Below are positions 51,187-58,987 of a stretch of DNA of 64,000 nt, in pieces. A program made the translations under genes and the position numbers. The DNA comes from Metabacillus sp. FJAT-52054 (GTDB lineage Bacteria > Bacillota > Bacilli > Bacillales > Bacillaceae): positions 248,001 to 312,000 of the forward strand of contig NZ_CP147407.1 in assembly GCF_037201815.1 (NCBI RefSeq). Reading direction: 5' to 3'. The notes beneath the pieces were generated by a model. It searched no databases and had not been told where the DNA came from. It saw only the letters and a list, made by a program, of their open reading frames with translations. Each line of letters begins with the position of its first letter. The stretch's first letter is position 1.

Positions 51187-52064
51187 GCAAAAAGAAAAAG
51201 CCACCTATTCGCAGTAGGTGACCTAAAAAACTACTAACCAATTAACTAAATACGGAAAACCGTTTAGCTACTTTACATATTATCGAAAAAATTTCGTATA
51301 TGCAAGGCTTATTAAGTAATGCCTTTAATAGCAGCTAAACAAATTTCCCGTCGTGGAACTGCCAACTAATACGACGCTAATCTAACCTTGATAGGTCCGC
51401 CCTTGCCGATGCAATAAGAAGGGATAGGACACTCTAAGACGTTCCCTATTACGTTTTGTGTCCGAAGGGTGAAAGCTACCTATAAGTGCTGAACGAAGGA
51501 AGGGTAGACCGTCTACGGGCGGTGTAGGACAAGCTATAAGTAATCGGAATTCTTTCCTAGTCCTCCAAAAAGAGAGGAACGGGATTAACTAATCGAAAAG
51601 CCGAAGCGTAAGATTAGAGAGTTGATGAACCTGCTAGGGCTACTTGTTGCAGTAAGCTTGTTATGAAGAAATTCTAACGATTAATAGGGCGGTACAAACG
51701 TAACTTAACTTGATACACAATCAAGCATTTATCGAAAATCGTCTACTTCTTATGATTGACTAAATTTTTATGTCTCTCATAAGGTAGTCGATTTTTCGTC
51801 CAAGCCGTTCCTTACTTTCAACCAATCAAGCCAAACCCAAAAACCTAATGCAAGTGATTTATCAAATTCAAATAAAAATAAGATTGCTTGCATGTGGAGG
51901 GGCTGATAGTTACATGATTGGAATTAGGGTTAAATCACTGTTAACTAAAGGTAAGATATAATATAATTTGATGTAGAAACAAACGTTCGTACAATCGAGG
52001 TGTAAAAGCCTTTTTGAATAAGTGCCTAGATGATATAATTTATTTTATGAAGGGAAGAATTAAA
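51187..52064 (+). ncRNA. candidate large structured RNA (no coding frame)
   Basis: 878 bp without a supported frame in an otherwise compact element. From about 51.25 to 51.80 kb many local inverted repeats occur. CGTCGT 51349/ACGACG 51371; GGACAC 51427/GTGTCC 51458; GTAGA 51504/TCTAC 51512; TCCTC 51561/GAGGA 51574; CTAATC 51589/GATTAG 51612; CTTGAT 51709/ATCAAG 51720. The series ends in a long terminator-like stem at 51733-51798. AAGCTAYAAGTAATC-like and AGCTACCTATAAGT motifs repeat near 51475 and 51532. Promoter unclear (TTTACA near 51272). It does not match tmRNA, 6S or RNase P as I know them. The last 250 bp before the methyltransferase show only AT-rich promoter-like sequence. Exact ends unknown. 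Confidence 0.5.
51733..51798 (+). terminator. long terminator stem closing the RNA candidate
   Basis: The left arm starting CGAAAATCGTCTAC and ending TTATGA pairs with TCATAAGGTAGTCGATTTTT around a 21-nt loop; a few mismatches, five T residues in the right arm. Confidence 0.7.
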
Positions 52065-53294
52065 ATGACTACTGTAGTGAACGAGGAAATTAGAGAAAAC
52101 GAGAGAGATACCATGACTTTAACTATAAACGAAAACATTCCCCACATCATAAAGTACATGGGGTCCAAAAGAAAGATAATTGATTATGTCATTGAGGGCA
52201 TAAATGAATGTTATACGGGCGGAACAGTTGTTGACTTGTTTGCGGGTTCTAGTGTCCTTGCAGGGGCTTTACGAAATCAAGTACCTTTCTTGTCAAATGA
52301 TATTCAGAAGTATTCCTCTATATTGGCTAAATCATATCTAGGGGACTATAGATGGGACGAGTATCCTAATATTTTGAACGATATAATTGAAAATGCCACA
52401 AGCAGGGTTAATCATTTTAAAGAACTTTATCCTGATATCTCATTTGAGTATAATCTTGATTTAACCTTAGAACAATTTAATGAGTTAGAAAAGCAGCAAC
52501 AAGCATTAATTGAAAGAGATTTTACAGAGATAGAATACCACTTATTTTTAAAGAACTATTCAGGGACATATTGGAGTTTTGAACAATGTTTGTGGATTGA
52601 TTCCATAAGGGGAGTGGCAGATGAATATAGGGACTCGGATTTGTTCTATCCAATACTAGCTAGCTTAATGTTTGCCATGTCCTACAACTCACAAAGCACA
52701 GGGCATTACGCACAATACAGAGACGCTACAAACGCTAAGAACATGTCAGATATTTTAATTTACCGAAGAAAAGAAATTGTCCCGTACTTCGTTAGGAAGT
52801 TTACTGAGTTCCAAAACGTATTAGGAGAAAACCATCAACCTAATAATGTTGTCTCAAAAGATTATATGGAATGCTTAAACGATATTGAACCAAACTCAAC
52901 CGTTTATGCAGACCCTCCATATTGCTTTGTCCATTACTCTCGTTTTTACCATGCGATAGAAACCCTTGTACGATATGACTATCCAGAAGTTAAGTTTAAG
53001 GGGAGATATAGAACGGATAGACACCAATCCCCGTTTTGTATTCGTACCCTAGTTAAAGGGGCATTTCAAAGCATGTTCGATATGATAAACGAAAAGCAAT
53101 CTAACCTTGTATTGAGTTATAGCAATACTGGAATGATTGAACTGGACGAACTTATTGAATTGGCACAAAGCACCTTTAACGGGTATTATACTGTAGAAGT
53201 ACGTTACCTTGACTATTTACATAGCACAATGGGGCGTAGAGAAGATAAAAGCCGTGACGTTCAAGAGTGTTTGCTATTAGTGAAGAGAATATAA
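52065..53294 (+). CDS. D12-class adenine-specific DNA methyltransferase
   Basis: A 409-aa N6-adenine methyltransferase from ATG 52065, 7 nt after AAGGGAAG; 17 codons upstream are less likely. Motif X is IIKYMGSKRKI, motif I VVDLFAGSSVLAGAL near 55, and catalytic motif IV ADPPYCFVHYSRF near 275. The long segment between I and IV is the target recognition domain, placing it in the D12/alpha class. It is convergent with two endonuclease genes, and together they make a type II restriction-modification system. Because the partner enzymes are BglII/BstYI-like, a GATC-containing target is plausible but not demonstrated. Confidence 0.88.
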   Translation: MTTVVNEEIRENERDTMTLTINENIPHIIKYMGSKRKIIDYVIEGINECYTGGTVVDLFAGSSVLAGALRNQVPFLSNDIQKYSSILAKSYLGDYRWDEYPNILNDIIENATSRVNHFKELYPDISFEYNLDLTLEQFNELEKQQQALIERDFTEIEYHLFLKNYSGTYWSFEQCLWIDSIRGVADEYRDSDLFYPILASLMFAMSYNSQSTGHYAQYRDATNAKNMSDILIYRRKEIVPYFVRKFTEFQNVLGENHQPNNVVSKDYMECLNDIEPNSTVYADPPYCFVHYSRFYHAIETLVRYDYPEVKFKGRYRTDRHQSPFCIRTLVKGAFQSMFDMINEKQSNLVLSYSNTGMIELDELIELAQSTFNGYYTVEVRYLDYLHSTMGRREDKSRDVQECLLLVKRI

Positions 53295-53320
53295 AGAAAA
53301 ATAAGCCGTTTCTAATCGGC

Positions 53321-53989
53321 TTATTTTTTTAATCTTAGTCTATAAATGCTAGGAGTTAGCCCGATTATTACCAAAGGGCAACTACACCTATTTGAATCTA
53401 GTAATTTGTACAATTTATCTGTATGTGTGTGGGTAGAGGCGTGCTTATCTGCTATCATCTTTGGTTTCCCTTTAGAGTCTTTTTTGATATAGTAGCCTAG
53501 CGTTTTAAATAAAGAGTGTAAACTGGTGTGTTTGGTAATGATTATCCCTACATCAATAATCCCTGCGTTATATAGATAATTGAAAGTTTCCAAATCACGT
53601 GAGAAAAATTGGTGTTTATTATTCCATTCAATCTCAATAGCTACTCTTCCTTTAAATAAATCAATCTCATGAGTCTGAGAATTTTGGAATATAACTTCTA
53701 GTTCTTGTTCATTAGGTTTACCGAAATTTTTTCCCCTAATCAATTTATTTCTTTCCTGAAATTCTGCTGCTATCCAACCCTTATGTTTGAAAGGACTCTC
53801 TAACCTATTTGTTACAGGGGATTTTCCACCACCTGGGTCTGCTACTTCGTCAAAATATAGTCGAAAACCTCGTAAAGCAAATTTAATCTCCTGCCACAGT
53901 TGAGGATATTTTTGCTTTATTACGATAAGCCCATTTCTTCGTTCATCAATATAATAGTTGTTTTGAATCCATCTTTCGCTAGGTAACAA
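53321..53989 (-). CDS. BglII/BstYI-like restriction endonuclease, copy 1
   Basis: A 222-aa protein. The block HEIDLFKGRVAIEIEWNNK near residues 108-127 followed by FFSRDLETF has the Asp...Glu-x-Glu catalytic layout of the BglII/BstYI/BamHI-type nucleases. It is a paralogue of the gene directly upstream. The start is TTG 53989 with GGAGG about 11 nt upstream, inside the end of that gene; the gap is 2 nt, so translation is coupled. It cleaves the DNA protected by the convergent methyltransferase. Divergence at KLLDSNRCSCPLV where the partner has a Gly run. Confidence 0.8.
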   Translation of the reverse strand: MLPSERWIQNNYYIDERRNGLIVIKQKYPQLWQEIKFALRGFRLYFDEVADPGGGKSPVTNRLESPFKHKGWIAAEFQERNKLIRGKNFGKPNEQELEVIFQNSQTHEIDLFKGRVAIEIEWNNKHQFFSRDLETFNYLYNAGIIDVGIIITKHTSLHSLFKTLGYYIKKDSKGKPKMIADKHASTHTHTDKLYKLLDSNRCSCPLVIIGLTPSIYRLRLKK

Positions 53990-53991
53990 AA

Positions 53992-54582
53992 TTACATATC
54001 CTCCAAATAAAGTCTATCACTTATACCAAATACGAGGATAGGGCAACCGCCACCGCCACCGCCATCAATACGTGGAATTAACTTATTCATATGAGTAGTA
54101 GAAGTTCCGAATGAATGTCCCTTCCCTAAAGCGTTAAACAATAATTGTAGTTCAGAACACCTAGTAATGATTACACCAACGCTAATAGCCCCAAGTTCAA
54201 ACAAAAGACGAAAGTTGTTTAAATCTCTGTCAAAGAAAGGGTCTTTGTTGTTCCATTCTATTTCTAATGCTATACGGTTCTTTAAGCAATCAATCTTATG
54301 GGTTGGTGTTTCATAGGCTAAATCGTCAATTAAGATTTTTGTATCAAACGACTTCTCTATCCAACCTAAGTCGTATAGGTAGTTATCAATCTTATTCGAT
54401 ATAGGAGATTTTCTTCCGCCTGCTTGTATAATATCGCTTTTGTTTAAAGTAAAGTTATCTAAAACTCTAATAATGTCATCCAGTTCTTCAGGGAAATCGT
54501 GTTCAAGGATGGCACAAGCATGTCGCCATTCGTATACCTCATATTTTTCCCTTATGAAATGGGGTAATAAATCTATAGTCAT
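53992..54582 (-). CDS. BglII/BstYI-like restriction endonuclease, copy 2
   Basis: A 196-aa paralogue of the preceding entry. Conserved block is HKIDCLKNRIALEIEWNNK followed by FFDRDLNNF at about residues 93-121. A run of six glycines (IDGGGGGGCPI near 175) is encoded by three tandem 6-bp units at 54046-54063 and could vary in length by slippage. AGGAGG-like GGAGG lies 7 nt before the ATG. Two related nuclease genes in tandem suggest subunits of a heterodimer, or one active and one diverging copy. Confidence 0.8.
   Translation of the reverse strand: MTIDLLPHFIREKYEVYEWRHACAILEHDFPEELDDIIRVLDNFTLNKSDIIQAGGRKSPISNKIDNYLYDLGWIEKSFDTKILIDDLAYETPTHKIDCLKNRIALEIEWNNKDPFFDRDLNNFRLLFELGAISVGVIITRCSELQLLFNALGKGHSFGTSTTHMNKLIPRIDGGGGGGCPILVFGISDRLYLEDM
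54046..54063 (-). repeat. hexanucleotide tandem repeat (three ACCGCC units)
   Basis: Three perfect ACCGCC units encode a six-residue glycine run in endonuclease copy 2. Changes of whole units would keep the frame. Confidence 0.8.
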
Positions 54583-54602
54583 ACCTAGACCTCCACGAAT
54601 TG

Positions 54603-54863
54603 TTACTTCCTTTTAAATTGTTTTGATTTTTGTTTACGTTCTTCTATGATTAAGTTATGGTGCAAGACAGCTTTCTTTTCTGCTTTCTTAATGGCTTGTA
54701 CTGGGGTACTTCCAGTTTCTGAAACCATACCATGCTTTGAAAACGCGAAAGCCTTGTATACATTTCTAAATCCATTAAACCCTAGACACATTACCCTAAT
54801 AGATATTTTAGCCCTTCCATACCTTCCTTTAGTTCCTGGAATAACAATCCCTTCTAAATACAT
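54603..54863 (-). CDS. small basic protein upstream of the endonucleases
   Basis: An 86-aa, very basic protein; ends in KKAEKKAV...EERKQKSKQFKRK. AGGAGG precedes the ATG. It is 20 bp upstream of endonuclease copy 2 and on the same strand, so it is probably the first gene of the restriction operon. It has no helix-turn-helix typical of controller (C) proteins. Nucleic-acid binding is a guess from charge. Family not recognised. Confidence 0.6.
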   Translation of the reverse strand: MYLEGIVIPGTKGRYGRAKISIRVMCLGFNGFRNVYKAFAFSKHGMVSETGSTPVQAIKKAEKKAVLHHNLIIEERKQKSKQFKRK

Positions 54864-54934
54864 CGAAAATCCTCCTATATTTGTAAACAGCTATGTTCAG
54901 ATAAATAACAATCGTTGCCTTCATTCAAGGAAGT

Positions 54935-55021
54935 ATGATTAGTAAAGTTGATGAAGATACGAAAGAAAGGTTATACAGATTAACAAGTAAAGTTGTTGAG
55001 TATAGGGCAATTTTACCATAA
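54935..55021 (+). CDS. possible 28-aa peptide
   Basis: ATG after CAAGGAAGT, 28 codons (MISKVDEDTKERLYRL...), charged and helical. Too short for certainty; codon use is plausible. Confidence 0.25.
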   Translation: MISKVDEDTKERLYRLTSKVVEYRAILP

Positions 55022-55045
55022 ACCACAAAATGTGACACTTTGTAA

Positions 55046-55063
55046 TTGAAAAATATTATTCAA
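55046..55063. repeat. 18-bp palindrome copy 1
   Basis: TTGAAAAATATTATTCAA, intergenic. One of five related copies in 55-62 kb. Confidence 0.75.
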
Positions 55064-55148
55064 GTATTCATTTAGGATAAGGGGCATAATTCAGATAATG
55101 TGTTCTAAGGGGGGCTGTGAAGGTTATACTTATCGGAAACAAAATAAA

Positions 55149-55185
55149 AGCCCATCAGAAGCAATTGTGTGCGTTCTGACAGGCT
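55149..55185 (-). terminator. terminator of the HTH gene at 55.2 kb
   Basis: Minus-strand stem AGCCTGTCAGAA pairing with TTCTGATGGGCT, then TTTATTTTG. Confidence 0.65.
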
Positions 55186-55208
55186 GTTTATAGTCTCTAC
55201 TAATCTAA

Positions 55209-55499
55209 TTACAAATTGTGACGGCTACGTTCTTCTTCGGTTAGTTCTGAAATGTGATACGTTGTGACCGGAGAAGGTACACCGTCTGTTATCCTATGAT
55301 TGTTCCAGTAACGAATAACTCCGCCTTCTTCAACTTCTTTTTTACGCTTCGTGAAGAATACCGACCGGATATAGCAGGGCTTAACCTTTAACCGACTGGC
55401 AATGTCTGACCATTTCAAGCCTTTGTCGATGTACTCCATAATCAACTGATTCAGTCTTTCCTCATTGTGGTCTATTTTTTCCGCTTCCAATATTGCCAT
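55209..55499 (-). CDS. small helix-turn-helix protein
   Basis: A 96-aa protein from ATG 55499 behind GAGGGGGT. The frame runs 57 codons upstream, but that part has no ribosome site. KWSDIASRLKVKPCYIRSVFF (about residues 29-49) is a sigma-region-4-like helix-turn-helix. The C-terminal half is polar and unknown. Probably a transcription regulator of the element. A terminator follows. Confidence 0.6.
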   Translation of the reverse strand: MAILEAEKIDHNEERLNQLIMEYIDKGLKWSDIASRLKVKPCYIRSVFFTKRKKEVEEGGVIRYWNNHRITDGVPSPVTTYHISELTEEERSRHNL

Positions 55500-55923
55500 A
55501 CTGAATGTGACCCCCTCATTTAGTTTGTGTTGCTTCTTACTGTTGTGAGAGAAGGGGTAATGTTGTGACCAATGGTGACCAAAATAGCCGTGCACTAATT
55601 TGGTGCATACCTTTTCGCTATTTACCCTTACCTTGTCCACAATCTGGTGCATGTGCTTCGCTAACTTCAAGAATGGCGTTATATCAACGTTTCCGAGAAA
55701 ACCAATGCACTAAATCCGAACACAGCTATATGGAATAAAGTGGATTATCGGGGTTGGGATAAAATGGATACAAGTGTTACGCGGAGAGTTTTGAACAAAT
55801 ATGTCTAAATATTGAACGCCTTAAACCCTTTCAGGTCAAGGCTTCGGAGGGTTTGGGAAAGATAACCATGAAATATTTTTTCTTGCCGCTTGTATTTAGA
55901 CGCCTTAGACTGCCTATTAACTA

Positions 55924-55980
55924 AAGAAAAGAAAAGAAAAGAAAAAAGAAGAAACAAAAACAACAACAACAACAAAAACA
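55924..55980 (+). repeat. purine-rich low-complexity tract
   Basis: About five AAAGA-type units followed by five AAC units; one strand is almost free of T. Confidence 0.8.
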
Positions 55981-56089
55981 GATTTAAGGCGGAGTCTATT
56001 CTTTGTTAAGAATCAAAAAGAGACTAACGCCTACGGCGTGTTATTCACTTCGTTCATAACCTGTAGTATATACAAAATAGAATTAGATA

Positions 56090-56105
56090 ATATTGTTTAC
56101 AATAT
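56090..56105. promoter_or_regulatory. inverted repeat, possible operator
   Basis: ATATTGTTTACAATAT: seven-base arms around TT. Likely protein-binding site; regulator unknown. Confidence 0.45.
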
Positions 56106-56296
56106 AAAGTAATAATAGATATTCCGGCGGGGACTTATTCCCCTCGCTTTCTGATATAACCAAGAATGCCCCTTCCAAGTCCCTGCCCTGGGTTCGGTTG
56201 GGGTGTTTTTACTATATTGTGGAAGTTCCTTCTTTCGCTTTCTCCTTTAGTGGCTATGTGAACAGGTATTCTCCTTTCAATCAAAGCAGAAGAAAA

Positions 56297-56324
56297 TCCC
56301 CTTTCCTTTCATTAGGATTGGGGA
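56297..56324. terminator. terminator of the second integrase (bidirectional shape)
   Basis: Stem TCCCC-TTTCCT pairing with AGGATTGGGGA; T-run on the plus side, TTTTCTTC on the minus side. Confidence 0.7.
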
Positions 56325-56346
56325 CTTTTTTTGTGCCTATTTTCAG

Positions 56347-56364
56347 TTGAATAATAATATTCAA
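56347..56364. repeat. 18-bp palindrome copy 2
   Basis: TTGAATAATAATATTCAA; overlaps the last codon of the second integrase. Confidence 0.8.
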
Positions 56365-57245
56365 AAGTCTAGCTTGTTTACGGATTCGGATAATTCTTCC
56401 TGACTGGCTTTTACGTATCTTGCCGTCATTTGTATATTTGGCGTTCCGTCGTTCCTTTCATGACCTAGAAGCTTAGCTATGCTTTCCAACGGTTCACCGA
56501 CCCTTACAAGAGACTTTGCGTAAGTGTGGCGTAGCATGTGGGCGTGAAGCTTCTCTATTGTGACACGTCCTTTTGAATCAGAAACACCGTTAAACTTCGC
56601 TAGAAGATGATTAACCGCCCGTGTCGTCATTTTGTCGCTTCGGTTAGTGTCGAAGAAGAAGTTACCTTTTGGCGTATATCCCTCTGTATATGCCTTTAAT
56701 ACGGCTGCTAGCTTCTCGTTTATGGATACTTCTCGATATGCCCCTCCTTTTCCGTCCCTAACCCGTATGAATCGTTTATTTATTACAACGTCCGAACGCT
56801 GCAAGTTACATAATTCTTCCACACGTAATCCAGTACCTAAAAGGGTTCGGATAATCGTATATTCTCGAATCTTTCCACGGTCTTTGAATCTCCAATTAGC
56901 TTCCCTCAATAGCAATGTTATTTGGGGTTCGCTTAACCATCTAACCGACGTAGTAATTTCCCTCTTAATCTTTACTTCCTTCGAAATATCTTCCTGTATG
57001 ATTCCGCTTGTTTCTAACCACTTAAAGAACACCTTCAAGCGTTTAACATGTGTGTTAATCGTTCCTGCGGTCTTTCCTGCTTCGACAAGGCTTGCTTGAT
57101 ACTTTTCTATGTCCCGTGGGATTAAGTTGTTTAAATCGTCTCCTACGGCTTCTACGAATAATTTTAATGTTGCTTTATGCCCACGGACAGTATTAGGTGA
57201 TTTATTAACCCTTTCAAGATAGCTGATATATTCATTTACTATCAT
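56361..57245 (-). CDS. second tyrosine recombinase
   Basis: A 294-aa XerC/D-type recombinase: N-terminal domain with NKSPNTVRGHKATLKLFVEA, Arg in LLGTGLRVEEL near 147, HAHMLRHTYAKSL near 240, His in LLGHERN near 265 and Tyr in TARYVKAS near 280. All catalytic positions are present. It is only distantly similar to the integrase at 49.8 kb. Its presence 6.6 kb inside the element suggests a composite element, a dimer-resolution enzyme, or an inversion/excision function. Confidence 0.9.
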   Translation of the reverse strand: MIVNEYISYLERVNKSPNTVRGHKATLKLFVEAVGDDLNNLIPRDIEKYQASLVEAGKTAGTINTHVKRLKVFFKWLETSGIIQEDISKEVKIKREITTSVRWLSEPQITLLLREANWRFKDRGKIREYTIIRTLLGTGLRVEELCNLQRSDVVINKRFIRVRDGKGGAYREVSINEKLAAVLKAYTEGYTPKGNFFFDTNRSDKMTTRAVNHLLAKFNGVSDSKGRVTIEKLHAHMLRHTYAKSLVRVGEPLESIAKLLGHERNDGTPNIQMTARYVKASQEELSESVNKLDF

Positions 57246-57565
57246 ACCTTAAAAATTCCCTTCCTATTTACTAAGTTACTTATAAGTATAAATGGGAATC
57301 AGACGAAAAACAAGTGTCACTTATTTTTAAAAAAATTAAAAATGAACTTGTATTAACCCTCCGTAGAACCGTGTAAAGGTAGGGAAACGAAATGAGTAGT
57401 TTCCTACGGGCTTAGTCAGTGTTTAAGTAAATCTCCTTAGTTAGTACGGACGGACATAGAACGGGGTTAGAGAGTGGGCGTTTTCCATTACCTCGTTTTC
57501 GTCCATTCTCTTTTTTTGCTTAATGCTGCACATAGACGATACACCCAAATAAAGGAGGTAAAGAA
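57246..57565. other. gene-free stretch with possible small RNA or leader
   Basis: Divergent control region between the recombinase and the HTH gene. It contains a hairpin near 57380-57412 (GTAGGGAAAC pairing with GTTTCCTAC) and a terminator at 57469-57511, so a short transcript of about 100 nt may end before the HTH gene. Confidence 0.45.
57469..57511 (+). terminator. terminator in the 57.4-kb gap
   Basis: AGAGAGTGGGCG pairs with CGTCCATTCTCT around a 19-nt loop; T-run follows. Confidence 0.65.
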
Positions 57566-57844
57566 ATGCCTAAAAACAACCTAGAAGGCGTACTTGAAAT
57601 CACGGGGAAAATGGTTATCCGAGGAAAAACAATTAAGGTACTTCGAACGATTAAAGGACACACCTTAAAAGATATGAGGGAATCTACTGAACTCACATTA
57701 CCGACGCTTTCGGCAATGGAGAATGAAAAGTATAACCTGTCCCTGCGTAATCAAGTGAAGATAACAAGATACTTAACCAAAGAATTAGGATACACGCCGG
57801 ATGAAGTAATGGTGCTTCAAGCGTTTATCAATAGCAAACGATAA
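57566..57844 (+). CDS. XRE-like helix-turn-helix protein
   Basis: A 92-aa protein after AAAGGAGGT. GKTIKVLRTIKGHTLKDMRE...LPTLSAMENEKYNLS (about 20-60) is a Cro/C1-type helix-turn-helix. Probably a phage-type repressor or regulator and the first gene of a long plus-strand run of small genes to 60.6 kb. A candidate for binding the repeated 18-bp palindromes. Confidence 0.75.
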   Translation: MPKNNLEGVLEITGKMVIRGKTIKVLRTIKGHTLKDMRESTELTLPTLSAMENEKYNLSLRNQVKITRYLTKELGYTPDEVMVLQAFINSKR

Positions 57845-57856
57845 GGAGGAAAGAAC

Positions 57857-58276
57857 ATGCAAAAAGGACAAATCAAAGACCTAACACCGAAAGAAATTGA
57901 CGAAATGCAGGAAATCTACACCCGGATTTTTCAAGGCGAGACGATTGTAGGAGTTTGTAAAGACATGGGCATAGACAGGCGTTCTTACTATCGCCGTAAG
58001 AAGCACCCGCAATGGATTGAACTGGAAAAGATGCTGAACGAAAAGCTAATAGATAACGCGTACGAAGAAATCATGAAAACGGTAATCTTAGAAGCTAAAA
58101 AAGGTTCACAGGCACATGCCAAGCTATTTATGGATGTAACCGGAAGGCTGAAATCTACAAGGGAGGTCCGAGAGGACAGAGAACGCCAACGCCTGCAAGG
58201 TTCTACAACGCCGTTGGACCTATCAGAACTGAAAAGGCTTGTTGAAGAAGAAAAGCATATTCGACTAATTAAATAA
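57857..58276 (+). CDS. phBC6A51-type helix-turn-helix protein
   Basis: A 139-aa protein with GETIVGVCKDMGIDRRSYYRRKKHPQW, the helix-turn-helix seen in phBC6A51-family and small-terminase-like phage proteins. The second half is a long charged helix (EVREDRERQRLQG). AAGGAGGAAAG lies ahead of the ATG, 12 bp after the previous gene. Suggests a DNA-packaging or regulatory role; no large terminase is next to it. Confidence 0.65.
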   Translation: MQKGQIKDLTPKEIDEMQEIYTRIFQGETIVGVCKDMGIDRRSYYRRKKHPQWIELEKMLNEKLIDNAYEEIMKTVILEAKKGSQAHAKLFMDVTGRLKSTREVREDRERQRLQGSTTPLDLSELKRLVEEEKHIRLIK

Positions 58277-58278
58277 AC

Positions 58279-58296
58279 TTGAATAATAAGATTCAA
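58279..58296. repeat. 18-bp palindrome copy 3
   Basis: TTGAATAATAAGATTCAA, in the 42-bp gap between two genes, just upstream of AGGAAGGGG. Confidence 0.8.
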
Positions 58297-58318
58297 AAAT
58301 AGGAAGGGGAATTTTCAC

Positions 58319-58942
58319 ATGGGGCTATTCAATGCGAACACACTAAAGAAGGTAAAGGCAACAGCTGAGAAATTCGAAGCTAAGAAGGCAGAACTTGAAG
58401 AAAAACGTACAGCACTTATAGAAGAAAAACATGTGCTTAGAAGCGAGTTAGAAAACGATTTTCAGCGTCAAATCATGGAAGGCACTAATCCCGATAAGAA
58501 GCTACAAACGGATTACGATAAAACGGTAGCAGAGTTAGAACGCGTTACCCTTCAATTATCCAGTATCGACGGAATTAAGGCGAAGGAGTTAGCCAAATTC
58601 ACGGAAGAGGTTCAGAAGGAACGTAAGGCGTTTATAGAGGACGCGGATAAGAAGCTTAATGAGGTTAGGGGCGAATTGTTCACCCTTAAAGCTAAGTATC
58701 TCCAAGCCCTTGTAAAGCACCAAGAGACCCGTACCGAACTAAGCCGAGAATTCATCATTAAGTTCCGCGACGTAGAAGAAGTAATGGAGATTGAAAGAGT
58801 AGATTTTCGGTATCGGTCAGTGCTTCAAGATTCCTTCAATGTTGACCCACGCGATTTTAACCCGATGATTAATAACTTTGAGTTACGCGAAGGGCTACAA
58901 GGGAAGCTAACAGCTAATACAAAGAAGGCGTTAGAAAAGTAA
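58319..58942 (+). CDS. coiled-coil protein of unknown function
   Basis: A 207-aa protein, nearly all helix, with heptad-rich Lys/Glu segments from residue 10 to 150 (EKFEAKKAELEEKRTALIEE). C-terminal 50 residues are less charged (NVDPRDFNPMINNFELREG). No membrane segment. It could be a structural or scaffold-like phage protein. AGGAAGGGG precedes the ATG and a terminator follows. Confidence 0.65.
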   Translation: MGLFNANTLKKVKATAEKFEAKKAELEEKRTALIEEKHVLRSELENDFQRQIMEGTNPDKKLQTDYDKTVAELERVTLQLSSIDGIKAKELAKFTEEVQKERKAFIEDADKKLNEVRGELFTLKAKYLQALVKHQETRTELSREFIIKFRDVEEVMEIERVDFRYRSVLQDSFNVDPRDFNPMINNFELREGLQGKLTANTKKALEK

Positions 58943-58987
58943 TTCACTCACTCACTTAATTTTGTAGCTAAAAAAGGCATTCACCAG

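Larger units (their letters stand above)
54864..55208. other. gene-poor stretch between the restriction operon and an HTH gene
   Basis: It holds a terminator for the downstream minus-strand gene, one copy of the 18-bp palindrome and a possible 28-codon plus-strand frame at 54935-55021 (AAGGAAGT before its ATG). Nothing else is seen. Confidence 0.45.
55500..56296. other. gene-free regulatory or origin-like region
   Basis: About 800 bp without supported genes. Contents: an inverted repeat AAACCCT/AGGGTTT at about 55827-55857; a low-complexity run of AAAGA and AAC units at 55924-55980; the palindrome ATATTGTTTACAATAT at 56090. The first 170 bp could code for an N-terminal extension of the HTH protein. 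Function unclear: origin, control region or decayed sequence. Confidence 0.45.

Noticed and set aside
51187..51800. Interpretation of the RNA candidate as tmRNA, RNase P RNA, 6S RNA or a group I intron
   Set aside because: No tRNA-like ends or tag frame, none of the conserved cores I know, and no interrupted gene around it.
54646..54942. 98-codon plus-strand frame
   Set aside because: Antisense shadow of the small basic protein gene, which has AGGAGG and proper operon context.
55924..55980. Repeats that could suggest a CRISPR array
   Set aside because: Units of 3-5 bp with no spacers; simple low-complexity sequence. No CRISPR array or cas gene is seen anywhere in the window.
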